Shown here: piece after piece, positions 16,736-24,664 of the stretch
Layout of the letters: every line of letters starts with the position of its first letter
Position numbering within the stretch: the first letter of the stretch is position 1
NCBI RefSeq assembly: GCF_019702945.1
Contig: NZ_AP024749.1
Coordinates: forward strand, 2,170,001-2,234,000
Source: Flavobacterium okayamense
Lineage (GTDB): Bacteria > Bacteroidota > Bacteroidia > Flavobacteriales > Flavobacteriaceae
Length of the DNA stretch: 64,000 nucleotides
Direction of reading: 5' to 3'
Notes under the pieces: model-generated
Databases searched by the model: none
Told to the model about the DNA's origin: nothing
What the model saw: only the letters and a program-made list of their open reading frames with translations
Made by a program: the position numbers and the translations under genes

Positions 16736-17179
16736 ATGAAAAAAATGCTTTTTATATCATTGATGTTTCTTTTTAATTCATGTAAAAAAGAAAACCCCCA
16801 AGATATATTACAGGAAATAGTAGAAGATAAAATACTATATATTTTAAATGATCCAGAAAGCTACGAATTTCAAAGCTTTACTTTAGATAGTACAGAATAT
16901 TTAATTAATAAAAAATATATTCAAGATCGAAAAAATAAATTAGATTCTTTAAGAAAGAATGGAAATGATTTTGAGGTTAAAATGTTAAATCGAATAATAA
17001 ATATTGAAGAAAAAGTAAATAAAAAAATGTTTCCTGGAAAATTTAATGGAATTTTCAATTTTAGAGCAAATAATAAGTTTGGGGCAAAAATTTTAACGTC
17101 TTACCAAATATATGCTGATAGTACTTACGATTTAATATATATTATTGATAATCTGAATGATACTATTTATAAGAAATAA
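16736..17179 (+). CDS. Hypothetical lipoprotein
   Basis: The lipoprotein signal is MKKMLFISLMFLFNSC, and the mature sequence begins C-K-K-E-N, so the acylated protein may reach the outer membrane or surface. The 130-residue mature domain is Lys/Asp-rich. Its early segment (DILQEIVEDKILYILNDPESY) resembles small lipoproteins of unknown role. It is the last gene of the three-gene accessory unit and is followed by a terminator shared with a decayed proline dehydrogenase tail. Confidence 0.65.
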   Translation: MKKMLFISLMFLFNSCKKENPQDILQEIVEDKILYILNDPESYEFQSFTLDSTEYLINKKYIQDRKNKLDSLRKNGNDFEVKMLNRIINIEEKVNKKMFPGKFNGIFNFRANNKFGAKILTSYQIYADSTYDLIYIIDNLNDTIYKK

Positions 17180-17181
17180 TA

Positions 17182-17213
17182 AAAAAGCGAATGAATTTCA
17201 TTCGCTTTTTCTT
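17182..17213 (+). terminator. Terminator after the small lipoprotein gene
   Basis: AAAAAGCGAATGA-att-TCATTCGCTTTTT hairpin. It occupies the same place relative to the putA-tail remnant as the hairpin at 18141-18170 does to the intact gene. Confidence 0.8.
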
Positions 17214-17321
17214 TTATAATTTTCTTCTTGTTCTCTCCTTTTTAATTAAATTTAGTTACCTACTCGTTTGCCCTTCAACAGAAGCATTTTCTTCTGCCCT
17301 ACGTATTAAATACGGAATAAC
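17211..17321 (-). pseudogene. Remnant of the 3' end of proline dehydrogenase
   Basis: These 111 nt align without gaps to 18169-18279, the last 36 codons of the intact proline dehydrogenase gene, with 16 mismatches (about 86 percent identical). Read on the minus strand the remnant keeps the frame and the natural stop, but the Glu codon of TSRELDL is now TAA. Ten of the 16 differences are silent, so the copy diverged as coding sequence before it decayed. Nothing homologous continues past 17321. Confidence 0.9.
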
Positions 17322-17410
17322 ACATTAGCAAAACTTCTCTTAAAAGCAAATTATAACTTAAAATAGATGCAAATTAAATTTTCTTATATTTACAATATTA
17401 AATTGTTTTT

Positions 17411-18142
17411 ATGAAAAAGTTTTTAATTCTTCTTGTTGTTGTAGTTAGTATACTTTCATGTTCTAAAGATTTCGATGATAATCTTTCTGTTTACGGTACC
17501 GTAACGGATGCTGATGGAAATACCTACCAAACAATCAAAATTGGTAATCAAACGTGGATGTTAGAAAATTTAAAAACAACTAAATATAACGACGGTCAAC
17601 CCATTACGCTATATTCTTTTGCAACTCATGGAATAAATTGGTTAAATTTTAATCAACCTAATGCTTTTTATCAATGGGCTGAAACTAGTGATTTAAATGA
17701 CGTTTATCCCGATGATTTACCACAAGATTATTATGGTGCAATGTACAATCATTTAGCAATAGAATCGGGAAAATTAGCCCCATTAGGTTGGCGAATTCCT
17801 AGCCAATCCGATTTCCAAGAATTAGAGAATTATTTAAGTCAAAATGGCTATGCAAATAATGAAGGTTTGACTTTAAAAACTGATTTTGGATGGTTACCCT
17901 CATCAGGTAATGGAACAGATGCAGTTAATTTTAGAGGACTTCCTAATGGTTATGTAAGTGCTTTTGGTACACCTACTTTTGCAGAAGGTGTTTGCACTTG
18001 GGCAACTTCAGATGTGACTTATACAAATCCAAATGAAACAAGTGGAACCCGAGTTATGATTCAACTTTTTGATACTCCTACAATACAATATATTGATAAT
18101 CCAATCCAAATTGGCGCTGGAATAAGATGTATAAAAAATTAA
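17411..18142 (+). CDS. FISUMP-domain lipoprotein
   Basis: The lipoprotein signal ends ILSC, followed by SKDFDDN, an acidic start compatible with surface export in Bacteroidota. The rest matches the major paralogous domain TIGR02145 (FISUMP): DADGNTYQTIKIGNQTWMLE, AFYQWAET, LAPLGWRIPSQSDFQELE and the terminal IGAGIRCIKN. The role is unknown; such domains occur in secreted, often tandem-paralogous proteins. It lies exactly between the remnant and the intact 3' end of proline dehydrogenase, which suggests an inserted cassette. Confidence 0.85.
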   Translation: MKKFLILLVVVVSILSCSKDFDDNLSVYGTVTDADGNTYQTIKIGNQTWMLENLKTTKYNDGQPITLYSFATHGINWLNFNQPNAFYQWAETSDLNDVYPDDLPQDYYGAMYNHLAIESGKLAPLGWRIPSQSDFQELENYLSQNGYANNEGLTLKTDFGWLPSSGNGTDAVNFRGLPNGYVSAFGTPTFAEGVCTWATSDVTYTNPNETSGTRVMIQLFDTPTIQYIDNPIQIGAGIRCIKN

Positions 18143-18170
18143 AAAAGCGGATAATTAATCCGCTTTTTCT
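18141..18170. terminator. Bidirectional terminator between FISUMP gene and proline dehydrogenase
   Basis: GCGGAT-aatta-ATCCGC stem with A6 before and T5 after. It serves the convergent genes on both strands. Confidence 0.8.
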
Positions 18171-18171
18171 T

Positions 18172-19338
18172 TTATAACTTTCTTCTAGTTCTCTCCTTTT
18201 TAATTAAATCGAGTTCCCTACTCGTTTGTCCAGCTACAGAAGTGTTTTCTTCGGCTCTACGTATTAAGTAAGGCATAACGTCGCGTACTGGTCCAAATGG
18301 TAAATACTTTGCCACATTGTAACCGTTTTCAGCTAAATTGTAACTAATATTGTCGCTCATTCCATACAATTGTCCAAAGAAAATACGGTTATCGTTTTTA
18401 GCAATTCCTTTTTCCTCCATTAATTGCATTAATGTATAAGAACTGTTTTCGTTATGTGTTCCTGCAAAAATGGCCATTCTGTCAATATGGTTAATCATAT
18501 ATAAAACAGCAGCATCGTAGTTTTCATCAGTAGCTTGTTTGCTTGCACAAATAGGCGATTTATAACCTTTTTCTTCGGCTCTATTGTTTTCTTTTTCCAT
18601 GTAAGCACCACGAACTAATTTCATTCCAATGTGGAAACCTTCTGCTTTGGCTCTTTCGTGTAATTTTTTAAGATAATCTAAACGATCCCAACGATACATT
18701 TGTAACGTATTAAAAACAATCGCTTTTTCTTGGTTGTATTTCTGCATCATATCGGCAACTAAATCATCAGCTGCATCTTGCATCCAACTTTCTTCACCAT
18801 CAATTAATAGTGCCACATCTTTTTCATAAGCTGTTTTACACACTTTTTCAAAACGCGCTACTACTCTATTCCATTCTTCTCTTTCAATTTCAGTAAGCTC
18901 TTTTCCTTCTCCTATTTTTTGGTACAATGCAAAACGGCCAAAACCTGTTGGTTTAAACACTGCAAAAGGAATTGCTTCTCTTTCTTTAGCAAAATCAATC
19001 GTACGTAAAGTCATATCTAAAGCGGCATCAAACTGTGCTTCTTCTTCCTTTCCTTCAACAGAATAATCTAAAACTGAAGAAACACCTTTAGTGTACATTC
19101 TGTCTACAACAGAAAGACAATCTATTTCATTGACACCTCCACAAAAATGATCAAAAACCGTAGAACGTATTAATCCTTCTACTGGTAAATGCGCTTTTAG
19201 AGCAAAATTGGTTACCGCAGTTCCAATCTTTACAAGGGGCTCTTTTTCAATAAGTTTAAATAAAAAATAGGCTCTTTCTAATTCGGTGTCGCTTTTTAAA
19301 GAAAAAGCAACTTCTGTGTTGTTGAAAATCTTTTCCAT
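18172..19338 (-). CDS. Proline dehydrogenase
   Basis: FAD-dependent oxidation of proline to pyrroline-5-carboxylate by a mono-functional enzyme of 388 residues. No aldehyde dehydrogenase domain follows, unlike the bifunctional PutA. TIM-barrel signatures are present: ALLIDGEESWMQDAAD, NTLQMYRWDRLDYLKK, KLVRGAYMEKE, AGTHNENS, FGQLYGMSDN and the substrate-binding PYLIRRAEENTSVAGQ. It is divergent from aroB with a 92-nt gap. A second, decayed copy of its 3' end sits about 1 kb downstream. Confidence 0.93.
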   Translation of the reverse strand: MEKIFNNTEVAFSLKSDTELERAYFLFKLIEKEPLVKIGTAVTNFALKAHLPVEGLIRSTVFDHFCGGVNEIDCLSVVDRMYTKGVSSVLDYSVEGKEEEAQFDAALDMTLRTIDFAKEREAIPFAVFKPTGFGRFALYQKIGEGKELTEIEREEWNRVVARFEKVCKTAYEKDVALLIDGEESWMQDAADDLVADMMQKYNQEKAIVFNTLQMYRWDRLDYLKKLHERAKAEGFHIGMKLVRGAYMEKENNRAEEKGYKSPICASKQATDENYDAAVLYMINHIDRMAIFAGTHNENSSYTLMQLMEEKGIAKNDNRIFFGQLYGMSDNISYNLAENGYNVAKYLPFGPVRDVMPYLIRRAEENTSVAGQTSRELDLIKKERTRRKL

Positions 19339-19430
19339 AATTGGATTTGAAATAAGTAGTGCAAATATACTTTAGAACTACCAAATTTTAAATAAAAAAT
19401 GCCTTATTTTGCATCAAATTGAATTTCAGC

Positions 19431-20495
19431 ATGCAAACTATACAAGCCATCAATCATAAAATCTTATTTAACGATAATTGTTACGCATTTTTAAACGAAT
19501 TATTACAAGTAAATACCTTCTCTAAGATTTTTGTTTTAGTCGATGAAAATACGTCACAGTATTGTTTGCCTAATTTTTTAGCACAATTGGCTACAGATGT
19601 TGAAATTGAAATCATTGAACTTGAAGCTGGTGAACAATTCAAGAATATTGAAACGTGTGCACAAGTTTGGCAAGCATTAATCGATTTAGGCGGCGATAGA
19701 AAAAGTATTGTTTTAAACCTTGGTGGTGGTGTTATTACTGATATTGGCGGATTTATTGCTTGTACTTTTAAACGCGGAATTGAGTTTATAAATATACCTA
19801 CTACTTTGCTAGGAATGGTTGATGCTGCAATTGGTGGGAAAAATGGTGTTGATTTAGGGGTTTTAAAAAACCAAATTGGTATTATTCGCGAACCGAAAGC
19901 GGTATTAGTTGACACTTCGTTTTTAGACTCACTTCCAGCTTCGGAAATGCGTTCGGGTTTAGCTGAAATGCTAAAACATGGTTTAATTTCTGATAAAACT
20001 TATTGGGATAAATTTAAATCACTATCTTCTTTAAATACAGAAGATTTAAATGAATTAATTCATCAATCAGTTCAAATAAAAAACACTATAGTTTCTGAAG
20101 ATTTAACGGAAAACGGCATTCGAAAAGCATTAAATTTCGGACATACTTTAGGTCACGCTATTGAAAGTTATTGTTTAGAAAATCCAGAAAAACCTACTCT
20201 ACTTCATGGACATGCAGTTGCTATCGGAATGATATTAGAAAGCTACATTTCTAAAGAAAAAGGATTACTTTCAAATGAAGAATATTACGAGATTAAATAT
20301 ATTATAAGTGAATATTTTGATAAAGTAGATTTTACCAAAGAAGACATCAATCAAATTATTGATTTATTGATTTTTGACAAAAAAAATGAGTTCGGTAAAG
20401 TTCAATTTGCACTTTTAGAAGGAATTGGAAAAATTAAAATCAATGAATATTGCGATAACGATTTGATTTTCAAAGCATTTGAAGATTATAAATAA
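19431..20495 (+). CDS. aroB: 3-dehydroquinate synthase
   Basis: Second step of the shikimate pathway: DAHP to 3-dehydroquinate, using NAD and a divalent metal. Motifs are GGDRKSIVLNLGGGVITDIGG, the phosphate and NAD region PTTLLGMVDAAIGGKNGVD, LAEMLKHGLI, and the metal ligands in FGHTLGHAIES and LLHGHAVAIGM. I chose the ATG at 19431. An in-frame TTG at 19419 adds four residues, but it lies only a few nt after a likely -7 box (TATTTTGC at 19404). Length 354 is typical. Confidence 0.93.
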   Translation: MQTIQAINHKILFNDNCYAFLNELLQVNTFSKIFVLVDENTSQYCLPNFLAQLATDVEIEIIELEAGEQFKNIETCAQVWQALIDLGGDRKSIVLNLGGGVITDIGGFIACTFKRGIEFINIPTTLLGMVDAAIGGKNGVDLGVLKNQIGIIREPKAVLVDTSFLDSLPASEMRSGLAEMLKHGLISDKTYWDKFKSLSSLNTEDLNELIHQSVQIKNTIVSEDLTENGIRKALNFGHTLGHAIESYCLENPEKPTLLHGHAVAIGMILESYISKEKGLLSNEEYYEIKYIISEYFDKVDFTKEDINQIIDLLIFDKKNEFGKVQFALLEGIGKIKINEYCDNDLIFKAFEDYK

Positions 20496-20543
20496 TTACA
20501 TTATTTTTTAATATTCTACATTTTATTTATAATTTTGTTTTTG

Positions 20544-20714
20544 ATGAAAGGAAACTACATTTCTATTGATGATTCTATTCCTCCGGATGTTAACCGGAAT
20601 TTTAATAAAGCTTTTGCTGTTAAAATGCAAGAGCATACTTTCATCGATTTATTTTTGCTTTTAAAAGCTTTTTACGAAAAATTACCAATTATTTTTGCTA
20701 ATATTAGAGTTTGA
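20544..20714 (+). CDS. Possible 56-residue small protein upstream of speA
   Basis: The frame is open from ATG 20544 to TGA 20712. It encodes a short soluble-looking peptide beginning MKGNYISIDDSIPPDVN and ending LPIIFANIRV. The codon pattern looks coding apart from two rare codons (CCG, CGG) that form an inverted repeat (CCGG-atgttaa-CCGG). A -7-like TAATTTTG ends only 6 nt before the ATG, so a transcript from it would be leaderless or nearly so. No family recognised. It could be a real small gene, a leader ORF for arginine decarboxylase, or a remnant. Confidence 0.4.
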   Translation: MKGNYISIDDSIPPDVNRNFNKAFAVKMQEHTFIDLFLLLKAFYEKLPIIFANIRV

Positions 20715-20773
20715 AAAACAAACGATTACCTTATTATTAGCTCTTTTTTTTAATTTTAATTTCAATCGTATTA

Positions 20774-22174
20774 ATGAAAACAAGTTATTCGGATTTAATT
20801 AACCAAACTTTTTACTTCCCTCAAGAAGAATTTACTTTAAACAAAGATAATTTACACTTCCATGGAATCGACTTAATGAAACTAGTTGAAGAATATGGAA
20901 CTCCATTAAAATTCACATATTTACCTAAAATTTCTAAAAACATTCGCCAGGCAAAACTTTGGTTTAGAAATTCTATGGAAAAATTAGACTATGATGCAAA
21001 CTATTACTATTGCTATTGTACAAAAAGTTCTCATTTTAAATTCGTTTTAGACGAGGCTTTAAAAAACAACATTCACATTGAGACTTCTTCGGCTTTCGAT
21101 ATCAACATTGTTGAAAATTTAATTGAAGAAGGAAAAATTAATAAAAACACTTTTGTTGTTTGTAATGGATTTAAACGTGATGCCTACATTGAAAACATAG
21201 CTCGTTTAATCAATAACGGACATAAAAATACGATTCCTGTAATTGATAATTACGAAGAATTAGATTTACTTCAAGAGAAAATCAAGAGTAAAATCAAAAT
21301 AGGTATTCGTATTGCTGCCGAAGAAGAACCAAAATTCGAATTCTATACTTCTCGTTTAGGAATAGGCTATAAAAACATTGTTCCTTTTTACAGAAAACAA
21401 ATACAAGAAAATAAGAAAGTCGAGCTTAAAATGCTTCACTTCTTCATTAATACAGGTATTCGCGATACTGCTTACTACTGGAATGAATTATTAAAGTGTA
21501 TGAAAGTTTACATTGCTTTGAAAAAAGAATGTCCTACACTTGATAGTTTAAATATTGGTGGTGGTTTCCCAATCAAAAACTCATTAGCTTTTGATTACGA
21601 TTATCAATACATGATTGAAGAGATATTAAATCAAATTAAAATTGCTTGTGACGAAGCTGAAGTTGATGTTCCAAATATCTTTACAGAATTTGGTTCGTTT
21701 ACAGTTGGAGAATCTGGAGGAGCAGTTTATGAAGTTTTATATCAAAAACAACAAAATGATAGAGAGAATTGGAATATGATTGACTCTTCTTTCATTACTA
21801 CACTTCCTGATACATGGGCAATTAATAAACGCTTTGTAATGTTAGCTGTAAATCGCTGGAATGATACTTACGAAAGAGTTTTACTGGGTGGATTGACTTG
21901 TGATTCTGATGATTACTACAATTCTGAACAACACATGAATGCAGTTTATTTACCAAAATACAACAAAGAAAAACCTTTATATATTGGCTTCTTCAACACA
22001 GGAGCCTACCAAGAAACGATTGGTGGTTTTGGAGGATTACACCACTGTTTAATTCCGCAACCAAAACACATCTTAATAGATAGAGACAAAAACGGTATTT
22101 TAGCAACAGAAGTTTTCTCTGAGCAACAAAGTGCTGATCAAGTTTTAAATATTTTAGGTTACAATAAAAAATAA
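20774..22174 (+). CDS. speA: Arginine decarboxylase, PLP fold III type
   Basis: Decarboxylates arginine to agmatine for polyamine synthesis. The 466-residue form is shorter than enterobacterial SpeA and common in Bacteroidota. Barrel signatures are YYCYCTKSSHFKFVLDEAL with the PLP lysine, HIETSSAFDI, SLNIGGGFPIKNS, FTEFGSFTVGESGG and the C-terminal FFNTGAYQETIGGFGGLHH. A 14-nt gap links it to the deoxyhypusine-synthase-like gene, so they form an operon. No agmatinase gene separates or follows them here. Confidence 0.88.
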   Translation: MKTSYSDLINQTFYFPQEEFTLNKDNLHFHGIDLMKLVEEYGTPLKFTYLPKISKNIRQAKLWFRNSMEKLDYDANYYYCYCTKSSHFKFVLDEALKNNIHIETSSAFDINIVENLIEEGKINKNTFVVCNGFKRDAYIENIARLINNGHKNTIPVIDNYEELDLLQEKIKSKIKIGIRIAAEEEPKFEFYTSRLGIGYKNIVPFYRKQIQENKKVELKMLHFFINTGIRDTAYYWNELLKCMKVYIALKKECPTLDSLNIGGGFPIKNSLAFDYDYQYMIEEILNQIKIACDEAEVDVPNIFTEFGSFTVGESGGAVYEVLYQKQQNDRENWNMIDSSFITTLPDTWAINKRFVMLAVNRWNDTYERVLLGGLTCDSDDYYNSEQHMNAVYLPKYNKEKPLYIGFFNTGAYQETIGGFGGLHHCLIPQPKHILIDRDKNGILATEVFSEQQSADQVLNILGYNKK

Positions 22175-22188
22175 TAATAGAAAAGAAA

Positions 22189-23160
22189 ATGAAAGGACCA
22201 ATTAGTCAATTTGTAGAAAAACATTATTTACATTTTAACGCTGCTGCTTTAGTTGATGCCGCAAAAGGATACGAAGAGCATTTATTAGACAACGGTAAAA
22301 TGATGGTAACTTTAGCTGGAGCCATGTCAACAGCTGAATTAGGAAAATCATTAGCAGAAATGATTCGTCAAGATAAAATTCACATTATTTCTTGTACAGG
22401 AGCAAACTTAGAAGAAGACATTATGAACTTAGTAGCTCATAATTCATATAAAAGAGTTCCTAATTACAGAGATTTATCACCACAAGAAGAATGGGATTTA
22501 TTAGAAAACCATTATAATCGTGTAACAGATACTTGTATTCCTGAAGAAGAAGCTTTTAGAAGATTACAATCTCATTTATTTGATATTTGGAATAAAGCTG
22601 ACAAATCAGGAGAAAGATATTTTCCGCATGAATTTATGTACCAAATGATTAATTCTGGAGTTTTAGAGCAATATTACGAAATTGACCCTAAAGATTCTTG
22701 GATGGTTGCTGCAGCTGAGAAAAACTTACCAATTGTAGTCCCAGGATGGGAAGATAGTACAATGGGTAATATTTTTGCTTCTTACTGTATTAAACAAGAA
22801 TTCAAAGCTACTACAATGAAAAGTGGCGTTGAATACATGATGTGGTTAGCAGATTGGTACAAAGATAATTGTGCAGGAAAAGGTATTGGTTTCTTTCAAA
22901 TTGGTGGAGGTATCGCTGGAGACTTCCCTATTTGTGTTGTGCCAATGTTATATCAAGATATGGAAATGCATGATGTTCCATTTTGGGCATATTTCTGCCA
23001 AATTTCCGATTCTACAACAAGTTATGGTTCGTATTCAGGAGCAGTTCCTAATGAAAAAATCACTTGGGGTAAATTAGATATCACAACACCGAAATTCATT
23101 GTAGAATCAGATGCTACTATCGTTGCACCGCTGATTTTTGCTTATATTTTAGGTTGGTAA
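22189..23160 (+). CDS. Deoxyhypusine synthase-like protein (probable polyamine/homospermidine-type synthase)
   Basis: 323 residues with the DHS fold. NAD-site patterns VTLAGAMSTAELGKSLAEMI, IISCTGANLEEDI and GFFQIGGGIAGD are present, and the catalytic lysine is retained in EKITWGKLD (Lys295). Bacteria lack eIF5A, so the substrate must differ. Characterised bacterial relatives transfer the aminobutyl group of spermidine or putrescine to another amine, making homospermidine-type products. Operon with arginine decarboxylase supports a polyamine role. The exact reaction is open. Confidence 0.85.
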   Translation: MKGPISQFVEKHYLHFNAAALVDAAKGYEEHLLDNGKMMVTLAGAMSTAELGKSLAEMIRQDKIHIISCTGANLEEDIMNLVAHNSYKRVPNYRDLSPQEEWDLLENHYNRVTDTCIPEEEAFRRLQSHLFDIWNKADKSGERYFPHEFMYQMINSGVLEQYYEIDPKDSWMVAAAEKNLPIVVPGWEDSTMGNIFASYCIKQEFKATTMKSGVEYMMWLADWYKDNCAGKGIGFFQIGGGIAGDFPICVVPMLYQDMEMHDVPFWAYFCQISDSTTSYGSYSGAVPNEKITWGKLDITTPKFIVESDATIVAPLIFAYILGW

Positions 23161-23246
23161 AATTTTTCAAAAATTTTTCAAAAAATATTTGATTATATCG
23201 TTTTGGATATTACATTTGACAAAAATACAAGACTAAAAACAACCCA

Positions 23247-23546
23247 ATGAAAAGAGTAATTGTTGATTACGCAAAATTAACAAATGAAATCTTAACACTA
23301 CTAGTTGAGAAATTTCCTGATGGCTATGATGAATCTGACATCATTCGTTTTAAAAACGCTAAAAATGAGTCGATTGAAGCAGTTGAAGTTCGCACAGAAG
23401 ACACAATCTATCTAGTTAAAGTAAGTACTAAACTTGCCGATAGAATTGAAAACTACGATGAAGATGACATCGATGAAACTGGAGATGACGATTCATTAGA
23501 TGCTTTGAAAGATCTGGAAATTGCTGATGAATCTGAAGAAGATTAA
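23247..23546 (+). CDS. Conserved hypothetical small acidic-tail protein
   Basis: 99 residues: an N-terminal alpha/beta part (KRVIVDYAKLTNEILTLLVE, DIIRFKNAKNESIEAVEV) and a strongly acidic C-terminal third (DEDDIDETGDDDS). It is cytoplasmic and has no known domain. Relatives I recall are sometimes labelled DNA primase, but no primase motif is present. It lies 86 nt after the polyamine pair and ends at a bidirectional terminator. Confidence 0.7.
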   Translation: MKRVIVDYAKLTNEILTLLVEKFPDGYDESDIIRFKNAKNESIEAVEVRTEDTIYLVKVSTKLADRIENYDEDDIDETGDDDSLDALKDLEIADESEED

Positions 23547-23557
23547 TCGTAAAATAT

Positions 23558-23586
23558 AAAAAAGGTATGCACTGCATACCTTTTTT
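23558..23586. terminator. Bidirectional terminator
   Basis: GGTATGC-act-GCATACC stem flanked by A6 and T6, between convergent genes. Confidence 0.85.
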
Positions 23587-23587
23587 A

Positions 23588-24097
23588 TTATAAATATCTT
23601 TCTTTTATTATTTGCATATGATGCAAATAATGTCCTAAAGTCATATAAGCAAGTGCTCTTACAGAAACAGAACAATCAGAAGCAATACCTACCCTTTTCA
23701 ATTGTACATCATCGAAGGATTTATACATTAAAAATGTAGACTTTCGTACAGATTTAAATTCTTCAATTAAATCGTCAATTTCTCTTAAGTTTGCATTTGC
23801 TTCTTCAACATAATCGTTTTCTTCAAATCCCGGAAATTCTGTTTTGTCATTACGAGCAATACACAATCCTCGATAAGCAAAAATTCTTTCGGCATCTATT
23901 AGATGTAATAAAATATCTTTAGGAGTCCACTTACCTTCTGCATATCTAAATTCTAATTTTTCAGTTGGAAAATTATTAAAAAAAGAAATAATTTCTTTTT
24001 CATTGTCTATTAATCCTTCTAAAATAGAATTGTATTGCTGAGCCTTTTTAATATATAGCTCATAATAAGGCGCAAATTCGTTTTCGTTTAAAATCAT
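23588..24097 (-). CDS. DinB family protein
   Basis: 169-residue four-helix DinB-like protein. The patterns are GKWTPKDILLHLIDAERIFAYR, with the first metal-type histidine, and AYMTLGHYLHHMQIIKERYL, with the His pair near the C terminus, so a metal site is likely. The family includes thiol-dependent S-transferases and uncharacterised stress proteins, and the reaction here cannot be assigned. It follows the AsnC gene but is separated from it by a terminator. Confidence 0.83.
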   Translation of the reverse strand: MILNENEFAPYYELYIKKAQQYNSILEGLIDNEKEIISFFNNFPTEKLEFRYAEGKWTPKDILLHLIDAERIFAYRGLCIARNDKTEFPGFEENDYVEEANANLREIDDLIEEFKSVRKSTFLMYKSFDDVQLKRVGIASDCSVSVRALAYMTLGHYLHHMQIIKERYL

Positions 24098-24107
24098 AAT
24101 CTAAAAA

Positions 24108-24136
24108 GTAAAAAATCCCGAATAAATCGGGATTTT
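24108..24136 (-). terminator. Terminator of the AsnC-type regulator gene
   Basis: ATCCCGA-ataaa-TCGGGAT stem. On the minus strand it is followed by a T5 tract, just past the regulator stop codon. Confidence 0.75.
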
Positions 24137-24140
24137 AATA

Positions 24141-24620
24141 TTACATTTCTTTAAAAATTGTATGCATTAAGCGTTTTTTATCATTTATGCTTTCTTCAAG
24201 AGATATCATAGTTTCAGTTCTATATACTCCATCAATATCATCAATCATAAAGATTACTTCTTTTGCATGTTTAGTATCGCGGGCTCTAATTTTACAAAAG
24301 ATATTAAACTTACCTGTTGTTACGTGTGCAACTGTTACATAAGGAATATCAGCAATTCTCTCTAAAACAAATTTAGTTTGAGAAGTATTGTGTAAAAACA
24401 CCCCAACATAAGCAATGAAAGAATAACCTAATTTTTCATAATCTAATGTTAAAGACGAACCTTGAATAATTCCAGCATCTTCCATCTTTTTCACACGTAC
24501 GTGAACTGTTCCAGCAGAAATTAAAAGTTTTTTAGCAATATCTGTAAAAGGAACACGTGTATTATCAATTAACATGTCCAAAATTTGATGATCAACTTCA
24601 TCTAATCTAAACTTACTCAT
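24141..24620 (-). CDS. Lrp/AsnC family transcriptional regulator
   Basis: 159 residues. An N-terminal winged helix-turn-helix (DEVDHQILDMLIDNTRVPF, IAKKLLISAGTVHVRVKKME) is followed by the RAM/AsnC ligand-binding domain (YVTVAHVTTGKFNIFCKIRA). Members respond to amino acids and form octamer-like assemblies on DNA. It lies 44 nt downstream of the M14 peptidase gene in the same direction and may be co-transcribed with it. Effector unknown. Confidence 0.9.
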   Translation of the reverse strand: MSKFRLDEVDHQILDMLIDNTRVPFTDIAKKLLISAGTVHVRVKKMEDAGIIQGSSLTLDYEKLGYSFIAYVGVFLHNTSQTKFVLERIADIPYVTVAHVTTGKFNIFCKIRARDTKHAKEVIFMIDDIDGVYRTETMISLEESINDKKRLMHTIFKEM

Positions 24621-24664
24621 ATAAAGTACTTAAAATTTATTTCAATAATTAAAACTCAAAAATA

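Noticed and set aside
23247..23546. DNA primase label
   Set aside because: No zinc-finger or TOPRIM motif is present in the 99-residue acidic protein.
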